Assembly (NCBI GenBank): GCA_015492495.1 | Contig: WGEY01000017.1 | Span: forward strand, 1 to 50,553 | DNA length: 50,553 bases | Direction: 5' to 3' | DNA from: Deltaproteobacteria bacterium | Lineage (GTDB): Bacteria; Desulfobacterota; GWC2-55-46; DRQE01 | Part shown: positions 43,743-50,553 of the stretch, piece by piece | How positions within the stretch are numbered: the first letter of the stretch is position 1 | How the letters are laid out: each line of letters starts with the position of its first letter | Made by a program: the position numbers and the translations under genes | The notes under the pieces: model-generated | What the model was told of the DNA's origin: nothing | Seen by the model: the letters and a program-made list of their open reading frames with translations, nothing else | Database searches by the model: none

Positions 43743-45029
43743 TCAGGCTCCAGGCACCACTATCTTCTTTTCCTCGAGCAGCATGTCGAAGACCTTGTTC
43801 CTCCTTATGCTGTCCCTGAGGGCCGCCATCGCACCCTTCTGCTCCTCGAACCTCGCCCTGATGGCCTCGGCGGACTCGCCGCGCACCGAGGCCATCTCCT
43901 CTATGGCCTTGTTCACATCCTCGTCGGTGGCCTGTATATCCTCCCTGTCCGCTATGGCGTCGAGGACTATGTCACCGCGGGCCTGCTTTTCGGCCATCTC
44001 GCGGTACCTCTTCTTGGACTCGTCGGATATCACGTCGATCCCCATGGGATTGATCAGCCCCTTGCGCACGCCGTCCAGCACGTTGTTCATGACCTGCACG
44101 TAATACCTGTCCACCAGGGACTCCGGAACATCAAAGGGATTGCGCTCCTCGATCTTTTCGAGCACCTCCTTCTGAAGCCTCTCCTTTTCGGCCTTCTCCT
44201 TTACGCGCCTGATCTCTTCCCTGACCTTGTCCTTCAGCTCATCGAGGCTCTCGCACATCAGGTCCTTTGCGAAGTCGTCGTCGAGCGCTGGCAGGACCTT
44301 CTCCTTGACGGACTTGATCCTCACGCTGAAGACCGCGTCCTTGCCGGCCACCCTCTTGTCATGGTAGGTGGCCGGGAACGGCTTTGTGAACTGGCGCACC
44401 TCACCGGCCTTTGCGCCCTTCGCCACCTCCTCGAACTCAGGCAGTATCGCGCCTTCGTCGCCTATGATGAACCTGTAGTCCTTGCGGCCCGCTCCCTTGA
44501 GCGGTTCGCCGTCGACCGAGCACTCGAAGTCGACCGTCACCAGGTCTCCCGTGCCAGCGCCCCTGTCTGCGTCCTTGAACTGCCCGTTACGCTCCCTCAG
44601 CATGTCGAGGTTCCGCTCCATCTCCTCCTCTGTCACCTCCACCGGCTCCCTCTTGACCTCGATGTTCCTGTAGGTCTCAGGGTCTATATCCGGCATTATG
44701 TCGACTATGGCGCTGTAGACGAGCGCGGACCCTTCGCTGAGGTTCTTTATGTCCACATCGGGCATGCCGATGACCTTGAGCCCGCTCTCCTTGACCGCAT
44801 CGGGGTAGGTCCTCTCAATCAGCCTTCTTGCCACGTCACCGAGGACCTGCTTTCCGAACTTCTGCCTGAGGATGTGCTCTGGCACCCTGCCCTTGCGAAA
44901 GCCCTGGACCGAGGCCTCCGGCCTCAGGGCGTCATACTCCTTTTTTACCGCAGCGGAGAACTCATCTTCCGGAACCTCCACCTTGAGCATCTTTTTTAAG
45001 GGTCCTAACTCCTCTACCTCTACCTTCAT
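43743..45029 (-). CDS. tig: Trigger factor
   Basis: 428 residues. It has the ribosome-binding N-terminus (VQGFRKGRVPEHILRQKFG), the FKBP-like PPIase domain (GDLVTVDFECSVDGEPLKG), and the C-terminal chaperone helices. It is a ribosome-bound folding factor and head of the clpP-clpX-lon set. AGGTGAG lies before the ATG. Confidence 0.96.
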   Translation of the reverse strand: MKVEVEELGPLKKMLKVEVPEDEFSAAVKKEYDALRPEASVQGFRKGRVPEHILRQKFGKQVLGDVARRLIERTYPDAVKESGLKVIGMPDVDIKNLSEGSALVYSAIVDIMPDIDPETYRNIEVKREPVEVTEEEMERNLDMLRERNGQFKDADRGAGTGDLVTVDFECSVDGEPLKGAGRKDYRFIIGDEGAILPEFEEVAKGAKAGEVRQFTKPFPATYHDKRVAGKDAVFSVRIKSVKEKVLPALDDDFAKDLMCESLDELKDKVREEIRRVKEKAEKERLQKEVLEKIEERNPFDVPESLVDRYYVQVMNNVLDGVRKGLINPMGIDVISDESKKRYREMAEKQARGDIVLDAIADREDIQATDEDVNKAIEEMASVRGESAEAIRARFEEQKGAMAALRDSIRRNKVFDMLLEEKKIVVPGA

Positions 45030-45065
45030 CTACGCTCACCTTTCCTTTTTTTATTTACTGGACAC

Positions 45066-45159
45066 TTCGCTCACTAACCCCGAAGCGCAAGCTTCGGGAA
45101 ATGCGCTAACTATGTTTGAAGCCCCCTGCAGCGCGCAAGAGGGGAATCTGATCGCTCGC
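45066..45159 (-). repeat. Dispersed two-hairpin repeat, degenerate copy E
   Basis: Minus-strand reading: GCGAGCGATCAGATTCCCC, hairpin CTGCAGGGGGCTTCAAA, then a piece of a second unit with CCCGAAGC-TTGC-GCTTCGGG and GTGAGCGAAGTG. Parts match the copies elsewhere, but the order is rearranged. Confidence 0.55.
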
Positions 45160-45237
45160 CTGCCGCAAAACACACCGCTCGACGCCTCCCGGCGCCTCGC
45201 CCGCCGCTTGAGGCCACGGCGCAACGCCTTGCTCAAC

Positions 45238-45264
45238 GCATTCTGGTGCGAGAGGGGGGAGTCG
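45238..45264. repeat. Duplicate of the tRNA-Leu 3' end
   Basis: The 27 bases are identical to 45451-45477, which comprise 21 bases of tRNA-Leu 3' end (including CCA) and six flanking bases. It is 213 bases away, in the same orientation, without the rest of the tRNA. Looks like an attachment-site-type relic or a local duplication. Confidence 0.75.
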
Positions 45265-45456
45265 GTCTGCGCTCGGCTACTCCCGTAGCCTCGCTTCGAC
45301 ACCGGCCGCCCTCGCTTACGTCCGCACTCCCGTGCGGACTCTTCCTCGCTCATCGCTCGGCGCTCCGGCGTCGTTCGACTCCCGCCGGCGCTCGACGCCT
45401 CCCGGCGTCTCGCTCCGTTTATAGGGCTCCAACCGTGCGCCCACTCTCCGGCATTC

Positions 45457-45539
45457 TGGTGCGAGAGGGGGGAGTCGAACCCCCACGGTTGCCCACCAGA
45501 TCCTAAGTCTGGCGCGTCTGCCTGTTCCGCCACTCTCGC
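45457..45539 (-). tRNA. tRNA-Leu (TAG)
   Basis: Minus-strand cloverleaf with acceptor GCGAGAG/CTCTCGC, anticodon loop ACTTAGGAT (TAG), a class II variable arm (TGGGCAACCG), T-arm GGGGGTTCGACTCCCCC and encoded CCA; 83 bases. Confidence 0.96.
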
Positions 45540-46209
45540 GAGGCCACAGCGGTTCGGATGTTAACCACGGCTAGGTCACGGCATCCTCTGCGAATGCACA
45601 ATACCTGTGAAAGGGGACAAGCCTATCATGCAGGGCTTTTGAAATCCATGAAATCACTTGTAATTATTATAATTAATAAACCCAGGCCATGCAACAAAAA
45701 TATACCCGCTTTTCGGCACAGGGCCTCCCCTGCGTTGGCCAAGGACGGCGGCATGGACTGTTTTGTCTGGAAAATCTTCGGCTTCCCCAATTCCAAGACA
45801 AATACACCGCCACCCCACAAACGGTGTAGAACCTTCAGATGCAGGTAATAAATACTTCCTTAAAATGTTCCCACGGGCCTCAAACAGGCTTCTGAACATG
45901 CATCGCGAGTGCTGACCCCGGAGCCCGCTTCGGGGTTGGCGAGCGAAATGTAATTGTATAATTCCTTACATGAGAAGATTCCCTGAGCCCACTGCAGGGA
46001 GCTTCAATCCGCCTGTAACAGGTTGTGGGCGGTGGGGGCACCGGCTGTTCATCTTCATGAAGTCGAGCGTCAGGGACCGCTTCGAGACCAAGGCCAGCCT
46101 AACCCATTTTCAGGCGCAGCTGATAAACATGGACAAACATGTCATACTGATACAGAAAAGCAAGACGAACCGATGGAGGTAAAACATATCTTTGGTAATC
46201 ATATCGTCC
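45540..46209. other. Gene-poor, AT-richer region
   Basis: No protein gene is convincing here. An AT-rich run (TAATTATTATAATTAATAAA near 45660) stands out from the GC-rich surroundings, followed by the repeat copy at 45893. Short open frames exist (e.g. ATG 45754) but lack a ribosome binding site, family motifs or codon bias. No known RNA was recognised. Confidence 0.5.
45893..46008 (+). repeat. Dispersed two-hairpin repeat, copy F
   Basis: Starts TGAACATGCATCGCGAGTG; hairpin ACCCCGGAGC...GCTTCGGGGT; GGCGAGCGAAATG; middle block ATAATTCCTTACATGAGAAG; end hairpin TCCCTGAGCC...CTGCAGGGA and GCTTCAAT. The best-preserved copy; it aligns base by base to copies C and D. Confidence 0.78.
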
Positions 46210-46404
46210 ATGGGTAAGCTCGCCATACCCGGGGAGGTGCGCGAAGCCCTCTCGATATAATCGGACCAAAAGGTCTTCCTCAAGGGGAAGGCCGTGCAGA
46301 GATCATACCGTTCCGAAGACCCGGTCAAAGGCTTTGCGGTATCTTCAAAAAGGATCATCGCTTGCGAGGTAGCTCCTCGGGCGAAAGGATGGGACGAGAC
46401 CTGA
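46210..46404 (+). pseudogene. Possible decayed small gene, AbrB-like fragment
   Basis: ATG 46210 opens MGKLAIPGEVREALSI, then TAA (46258), then 47 more sense codons in the same frame (SDQKVFLKGKAVQRSYRSED...) to TGA. The first stretch resembles an AbrB/SpoVT DNA-binding domain (IPxEVREALGI), but the following does not clearly continue it. No ribosome binding site. A weak, tentative call. Confidence 0.25.
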
Positions 46405-46511
46405 AGAAAAAAAGATTGCTTGGCTCCTTTGCGATACTTGCATACCTGAAATTTGATCATCGACTAAAGGCACGGGCCTTCTTCAAAGAGCGGACGGCAC
46501 CTCAAAAAAAC

Positions 46512-46550
46512 AAAAAAGAGGGGCGGTTTGATACCCGCCCCTCTTTCGTT
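46512..46550 (-). terminator. Terminator after the porin gene
   Basis: AAAAAAGAGGGGCGG and CCGCCCCTCTTT form a hairpin around TTTGATAC; the minus-strand transcript is followed by TTTTTTG and T-runs. It lies about 26 bases past the porin stop. Confidence 0.9.
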
Positions 46551-46575
46551 ACATACGTATCTACGAGACCGGACC

Positions 46576-47973
46576 TTAGAAGTTCGCGGTGAGCATCACG
46601 TACGCATAGTCCAAGTCCTCTGTGTCGCTGGCCGTTCCTGCGGCACCGTTCTTCTCCCAGTAATCCTCCATGCGTTCGCCCGCGAAGAAGCGGGAAACCC
46701 CGGCCAGGAAGGTCACGGCGCTGTTGTACTTGTACTTCACGGTGAGGTCTATCTCGCTTCCGACCTCGTCAGAGCAGGTGGCTCCCGTGGTGGTGGTGCA
46801 ACCCGCGGCACGGAGCCCTGAAGGAGCGGCCATGTTCCAATGGCCTGCGCCGTACCAGCCGTCCTTTGCCTCGTCGAGCTCGAAGTTCCAGTAGTCGAGC
46901 TTGACGAAGGTCTTAGGGGTGACCTTTGCGCTGGCGTAGAGGTTCCATGCCTTGACGTTCCTCCACCCCTGCTGGTCTGCGTAACCATAGTGGCCGTGGT
47001 TCGTGGGGAAGAGGTTCGAGAAGGTCTCTATGTCGTTGTCCGATGAGTTACCGTCACCCGATGCAACGGTGTACTCGCCGCCCACCCTGAGGCCCATCGG
47101 GGCGCCCGGGATTGCGGCGCCTGCCCTTATGGCCAGTGCGTCGGCGTCAATGTCATAGTCATTTGTAGTGGTGTTTATCTCACCGGTCTGCTTGGCGTAC
47201 TCGACGGTGTAGTCGACGATCCCTGCCTTGCCCTTGAGCCTTGCACCATAGGTCCAGAGCTTCTGGGCCTCGTCAATGGTGCCTGAAACAGTGTTGTTGT
47301 TGGCGATCATCTGCGTGGAGCTACCGTCCCTCAGGAGGAGCAGGTAGAGGTCAAGCGCGTTGTTGGGTATGGTCTTTACCGTAGCGTATGCGCCGTAGAA
47401 GTCCTGGTCATTGTCGTCCTTGACCGATGTGGCGTTGTTCTCATTTATCTTCGATGTCCAGAAGTCGACATCTAGCAAGTCGCTCCTGTACATGGCCTTA
47501 ACCGCGTCGAAGCTCCTGCCGTTGTTCGACCATCCGAAGGAGCCTATGAGCCTCTCGTCTCCGTAGACGAGCTCCTGGCGGCCGACCTTTAAGGCAAAGG
47601 GCGTGCCGAAGACGCTGTCGATCAGGACGTAGGACTCGTGGAGGTCAAGAGTGTTGACGCCTGTATCCGTCAGGTTGGGGCCGCCTTGCCCTGCCTGGTT
47701 AGCCCCCCAGTTCCTCGTATCCTGTATGGTTATCTTCACGGTCACGTCGTCCGTGGGCTTGGCAACACCCCAGAGCCTCACCCTCTGGCCCCAGAAGCCA
47801 AGCTGGTCTTTGTCAGCCGAACTTGCGCGAGCGTTATCGTCTGCAAAGTCCGTGTTACTCTTCTGTTCGGCCCTCAGCCGGTACTGGCCGCCGAATTCGA
47901 CCCCGGCCTCGGAGGGCATGGTCCACACCAGAAGTGCGGCAAATGCAATAAACAGTGCCCAGAGCTTTTTCAT
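46576..47973 (-). CDS. Alginate-export-type outer-membrane porin
   Basis: 465 residues. A signal peptide (about 1-23, cut after SEAGVEFGG), then alternating beta-strands to a terminal Phe, the usual mark of outer-membrane barrels. Strand-like pieces include GVEFGGQYRLRAEQKS, KVGRQELVYGDERLIG and VGGEYTVASGDGNSSD. The domain resembles the alginate export family (PF13372), which in many anaerobes means a generic porin, not alginate. GGAGG lies seven bases before the ATG. It has its own promoter and terminator. Confidence 0.9.
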   Translation of the reverse strand: MKKLWALFIAFAALLVWTMPSEAGVEFGGQYRLRAEQKSNTDFADDNARASSADKDQLGFWGQRVRLWGVAKPTDDVTVKITIQDTRNWGANQAGQGGPNLTDTGVNTLDLHESYVLIDSVFGTPFALKVGRQELVYGDERLIGSFGWSNNGRSFDAVKAMYRSDLLDVDFWTSKINENNATSVKDDNDQDFYGAYATVKTIPNNALDLYLLLLRDGSSTQMIANNNTVSGTIDEAQKLWTYGARLKGKAGIVDYTVEYAKQTGEINTTTNDYDIDADALAIRAGAAIPGAPMGLRVGGEYTVASGDGNSSDNDIETFSNLFPTNHGHYGYADQQGWRNVKAWNLYASAKVTPKTFVKLDYWNFELDEAKDGWYGAGHWNMAAPSGLRAAGCTTTTGATCSDEVGSEIDLTVKYKYNSAVTFLAGVSRFFAGERMEDYWEKNGAAGTASDTEDLDYAYVMLTANF

Positions 47974-48128
47974 TACTCGCCTCCTTCGTTTGTTGTTCTT
48001 CGGTGGTTCAAAAGCTTGAGTCAGCCGGGCATGGAGGCCCGGTCGCTTCTTCCCTTCACCTGCCTTTCCTCGAAAATTTTACGATGTAGTAGTTCACCAA
48101 GGCCTTGTAGGGCCTTAAATTCCTCATG

Positions 48129-48158
48129 ACTCTATCATCAGGAAAATCCCCTTGTCAA
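48129..48158 (-). promoter_or_regulatory. Porin promoter
   Basis: On the minus strand perfect TTGACA, 18-base spacer, TAGAGT; about 155 bases before the porin ATG, so the leader is long. Confidence 0.6.
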
Positions 48159-48231
48159 GTCTTTTTTTGCACTTCTTTACATTTATGTTGTTTTTTCTTA
48201 AGGGGCACTCGAAGGCCCAGTCCCGAGGCGT

Positions 48232-49215
48232 TCATATCACCCCGGCCTTTATGAGGTCGTGGAGGTGCACTACCCCCACTATGTCGTCTGAGCCGCCGCC
48301 TGAGTGCACGAAAAGCGCGGTTATGGAGTGCTCCTCCATCTTCCTCAACGCGGCCTCCGCAAGGGCATCGGCGGATACGAGCTTTGGGTTCGATGTCATG
48401 ACCTCGCCGGCCTTCCTTTCGAAGACCCCCATGCCCTTCTCAAGCGCCCTCCTGAGGTCGCCGTCCGTTATGACACCCACGAGCCTTCCATCCTCGAATA
48501 CACCGGTTATGCCGAGCCTCTTTGCGGTCATCTCGAGGATCGCCTCCTTCATCTCGGTCGACGGCGTGACGGCCGGGATGTCCTCTCCCGCGTGCATGAG
48601 CTCCCTTACCTTCATGAGCCTTCGGCCGAGGCTTCCCGCAGGGTGGAGCGTTGCGAAGTCCTCCTCCCTGAAGCCGCGCCTTTCAAGGAGCACCACGGCC
48701 AGGGCGTCCCCCATGGCGAGGGTGGCGGTGGTGGAGGCGGTCGGGGCAAGGCCCAGCGGGCAGGCCTCCTCCCTTACGCCAACGTCTATGACCACGTCGG
48801 CGTAGCCCGCAAGCGTGGAGCCTGTCCTTCCGGTCATGACTATCATGCCCACTCCGAGCCTCTTTACCGCCGGGAGCATCCTTATGATCTCCTCGGTCTC
48901 GCCCGAGTTGGAGACCGCAAGCAGTATGTCGCCCCTTGTGAGCATGCCGAGGTCGCCGTGGGCACCCTCGGCCGGGTGGAGGAAGAAGGCCGGCGTGCCG
49001 GTGGAGGCGAGCGTGGAGGCGATCTTCTGGCAGATGATCCCGCTCTTGCCCATGCCCGTTACGACCACCTTGCCCCGGGTCTCGAGGATGAGGTCCACGG
49101 CCCTCGTGAAGCTTGCATCAAGCCTGTCCTTCAGCGAAGAGACGGCCTCGGCCTCTATCTCTATAACACGCCTTGCGGCCTCGATGGATATGTCTTCCTT
49201 CATGCCGGTTCCCAT
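48232..49215 (-). CDS. kdsD: Arabinose-5-phosphate isomerase (KdsD)
   Basis: 327 residues: an SIS domain (VVVTGMGKSGIICQKIASTLASTGTP, SNSGETEEI, HPAGSLG) and two C-terminal CBS domains (ITGVFEDGRLVGVITDGDLRRAL, ADALAEAALRKMEEHSITAL). It turns ribulose-5-P into arabinose-5-P, the first step of Kdo synthesis. Start at 49215 or 49203. It follows kdsA by 21 bases. Confidence 0.95.
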   Translation of the reverse strand: MGTGMKEDISIEAARRVIEIEAEAVSSLKDRLDASFTRAVDLILETRGKVVVTGMGKSGIICQKIASTLASTGTPAFFLHPAEGAHGDLGMLTRGDILLAVSNSGETEEIIRMLPAVKRLGVGMIVMTGRTGSTLAGYADVVIDVGVREEACPLGLAPTASTTATLAMGDALAVVLLERRGFREEDFATLHPAGSLGRRLMKVRELMHAGEDIPAVTPSTEMKEAILEMTAKRLGITGVFEDGRLVGVITDGDLRRALEKGMGVFERKAGEVMTSNPKLVSADALAEAALRKMEEHSITALFVHSGGGSDDIVGVVHLHDLIKAGVI

Positions 49216-49236
49216 TGAAAAGCCACTTCCCTCCGA

Positions 49237-50076
49237 TCACCCGGCAAGCGGGGATACGGTCTGTCTTACGAGATCGTCTATCTCCTTGAGCCTTCCAAGC
49301 AGCCCCTCCACGTCCCCGAGCGCTATCGAGTTCGGTCCGTCGGAGAGCGCCCTTTCGGGGTCAGGGTGCACCTCCATGAATATACCGTCAATGCCGACCG
49401 CGGCAGCGGCCCTTGCAAGGTAGCCCACCATGCGCCTGTCGCCACCCGAGGAGGTGCCCCTCTCTGACGGGAGCTGCACGCTGTGGGTCGCGTCGAAGAC
49501 GACCGGGAAGCCTGTCTCCCGCATGAGCGGAATGGACCTGAAGTCGACAACAAGGTTGTTGTAACCGAATGATGTGCCGCGCTCGGTGAGTATCACCCTG
49601 TCGTTGCCCGTGGAAAGCACCTTCCTTGCGGCCTCCTTCATGGCCGCCGGGGCCATGAACTGGCCCTTCTTTATGTTCACCGGAAGGCCGGTCCTTCCGG
49701 CCTCCACTAAAAGGTCCGTCTGACGCGAGAGGAAGGCGGGGATCTGGATGCAGTCGACGACCTCCGAGACCGGTCCGCACTCGTGCCTGCAGTGCACGTC
49801 CGTGAGAACGGCGACACCGTACTCCTCCCTGATCCGCCTTAAGAGCCCGAGGCCCTTTTCCATGCCCGGCCCCCTGTAGGAGTCCACCGATGTCCTGTTG
49901 GCCTTGTCGTACGAGGCCTTGAAGACAAAGGGTATCGAGAGCCTCTCCGTGACCTCCAAAAGTGTCTCGAGTGTAACGAGCGTGGTCTTCTCATCCTCTA
50001 TGACACAGGGGCCGGCGAAGACGACCATCGCGTTGCCGCCTACCGTGACATCTCCTATCCTTATCTTCTTCACCAT
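49237..50076 (-). CDS. kdsA: Kdo-8-phosphate synthase (KdsA)
   Basis: 279 residues from ATG 50076. It condenses arabinose-5-P and PEP. Family motifs: FAGPCVIEDE, KASYDKANRTSVDSYRGPG, VLTDVHCRHE and VEVHPDPERALSDGPN. Cysteine in GPCVIE is where metal-dependent KdsA binds its ion; the E. coli metal-independent form has Asn, so a metal-dependent type is predicted. The start is set by family length: longer reading runs into a repeat at 50128. Confidence 0.95.
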   Translation of the reverse strand: MVKKIRIGDVTVGGNAMVVFAGPCVIEDEKTTLVTLETLLEVTERLSIPFVFKASYDKANRTSVDSYRGPGMEKGLGLLRRIREEYGVAVLTDVHCRHECGPVSEVVDCIQIPAFLSRQTDLLVEAGRTGLPVNIKKGQFMAPAAMKEAARKVLSTGNDRVILTERGTSFGYNNLVVDFRSIPLMRETGFPVVFDATHSVQLPSERGTSSGGDRRMVGYLARAAAAVGIDGIFMEVHPDPERALSDGPNSIALGDVEGLLGRLKEIDDLVRQTVSPLAG

Positions 50077-50127
50077 AAGTAGTAATACTGTGTCGCCACC
50101 TCCCTTCACGCCGGGGGAGCAAAAGAG

Positions 50128-50163
50128 GAGATTGCTTCGGGACTTCGTCCCTCGCAATGACGT
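50128..50163. repeat. Short interspersed repeat of the GATTGCTTCG / CGCAATGAC type
   Basis: GAGATTGCTTCGGGACTTCG with CGCAATGACG after TCCCT: short palindromic unit. Similar motifs recur at 50297, 50401 and 50455. Such repeats are widespread in Nitrospirota, Desulfobacterota and other anaerobe genomes. Confidence 0.7.
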
Positions 50164-50400
50164 GAAAGGGGCATCGGCGTTTTCTTTATCATTGCAAAGC
50201 GGAGCACCGTGTTGATAGAACGTACGAAGCAACCTTACCGGGGAGGAGGTGCTTTTCGATCTCCTCCAATCCCAGGAAGCTTCGAGGCAGAAATAGGTGA
50301 TTGCTTCAGGTCTTAGGCCTCCGCAATGGCCTCAATATATAATAACCGCATGCGAAGCGGTCCAGCGATTCATTAGGAAAACACTGATTTATTACCTGTC

Positions 50401-50475
50401 TCGTCATTGCGAGCGCAGCGAAGCAATCTCGTTTTTAGTAAAATCAAACACTTAGAGATTGCTTCGTCGCTTAGC
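50401..50475. repeat. Facing pair of CGTCATTGCGAG-type repeats
   Basis: CGTCATTGCGAGCGCAGCGA (50402-) and AGCAATCTC form one unit, and an inverted AGAGATTGCTTCGTCGCT (50455-) faces it, so the pair can fold together. Confidence 0.6.
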
Positions 50476-50553
50476 TCTGTTAGACGAATTAATCAGAGTT
50501 TCCTTAGAAATTGATTGACCGCCTCCACCGCACCCGGGACCCTGAAGCCCCAC

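Larger units (their letters stand above)
45030..45456. other. GC-rich, repeat-filled gap between tig and tRNA-Leu
   Basis: No gene is supported. It contains a degenerate two-hairpin repeat (45066-45159) and then two related segments of about 88 bases, 45177-45264 and 45390-45477, each starting GCTCGACGCCTCCCGGCG and ending in the tRNA-Leu 3' end motif. The block is full of short palindromes (e.g. GGCGCTCCGGCG). Confidence 0.6.
50077..50553. other. Intergenic region with short dispersed repeats
   Basis: No gene is supported. Four copies of the motif GATTGCTTCG...CGCAATGAC occur in both orientations: 50128-50163, 50297-50331 (degenerate), 50401-50431 (inverted) and 50455-50475 (partial). Confidence 0.6.

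Noticed and set aside
45265-45450. A second tRNA or an integrated element between the tRNA-Leu fragments
   Set aside because: The segment folds to no cloverleaf and has no integrase or other gene; it is too short for an element.
45558-45848. Small open frames in the gene-poor region (e.g. MDCFVWKIFGF)
   Set aside because: No ribosome binding site, no codon bias and no family motif.
1-50553. CRISPR arrays or prophage
   Set aside because: No regularly spaced repeats with unique spacers, no cas genes and no phage structural or integrase genes were seen.

Overview
The window is about 50.5 kb of GC-rich bacterial chromosome, densely packed mostly with housekeeping genes. Kdo synthesis (kdsA, kdsD), a 16-strand-type porin, a lipoprotein, FtsEX/EnvC and a PEP-CTERM-type tail point to a Gram-negative, LPS-bearing cell. 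NfnAB (ferredoxin/NADH/NADPH bifurcation), a predicted pyrophosphate-type phosphofructokinase, a rubrerythrin-like protein and several Fe-S enzymes suggest an anaerobic or microaerobic life. A Nitrospirota- or Desulfobacterota-like bacterium would fit, but that assignment is an inference from gene content only.

Layout. 0-7.3 kb: a cut-off minus-strand gene; then on the plus strand a CNT-type nucleoside transporter, an M23 peptidase, a rubrerythrin-like protein and a large radical SAM enzyme that resembles the archaeal tetraether lipid synthase (Tes) group; YjbQ (minus) and a QueG-like Fe-S protein (plus). 7.3-14.4 kb (minus): Mut7-C protein, DASS anion transporter, PPi-type PFK, orphan histidine kinase, a frameshifted Crp/Fnr regulator, radA. 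14.4-17.7 kb (plus): a HEAT-repeat protein and an HD-GYP protein that overlap and appear to share an N-terminal domain. 17.7-22 kb: HEAT protein and trmFO, acylphosphatase, lipoprotein, a broken PEP-CTERM gene, an LEA-like membrane-anchored helix protein. 22-29.2 kb (minus): arsC-phoB-phoR, an ABC exporter, rsmI, nfnAB. 29.3-33.4 kb (minus): tlyA, dxs (interrupted by an in-frame TGA), ispA, cold-shock protein. 33.6-38.6 kb (minus): ftsE-ftsX-envC-ctpA-yibQ cell-division/wall cluster. 38.9-45.5 kb (minus): tRNA-Asp, tRNA-Val, lon, clpX, clpP, tig, tRNA-Leu. 45.5-46.5 kb is gene-poor. 46.5-50.1 kb (minus): porin, kdsD, kdsA. The last 480 bases hold short repeats.

The least ordinary content is (1) a dispersed family of roughly 85-120 bp two-hairpin elements, six copies in intergenic DNA, one forming the leader of the radical SAM gene and one ending next to the HEAT gene start; (2) the Tes-like radical SAM gene; (3) three damaged genes: dxs (Gly codon changed to TGA), crp/fnr (two-base loss) and a PEP-CTERM gene without a usable start; (4) a partial tRNA-Leu 3' end duplicated 213 bp from the real tRNA. 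All readings are from sequence inspection; no database search was possible.
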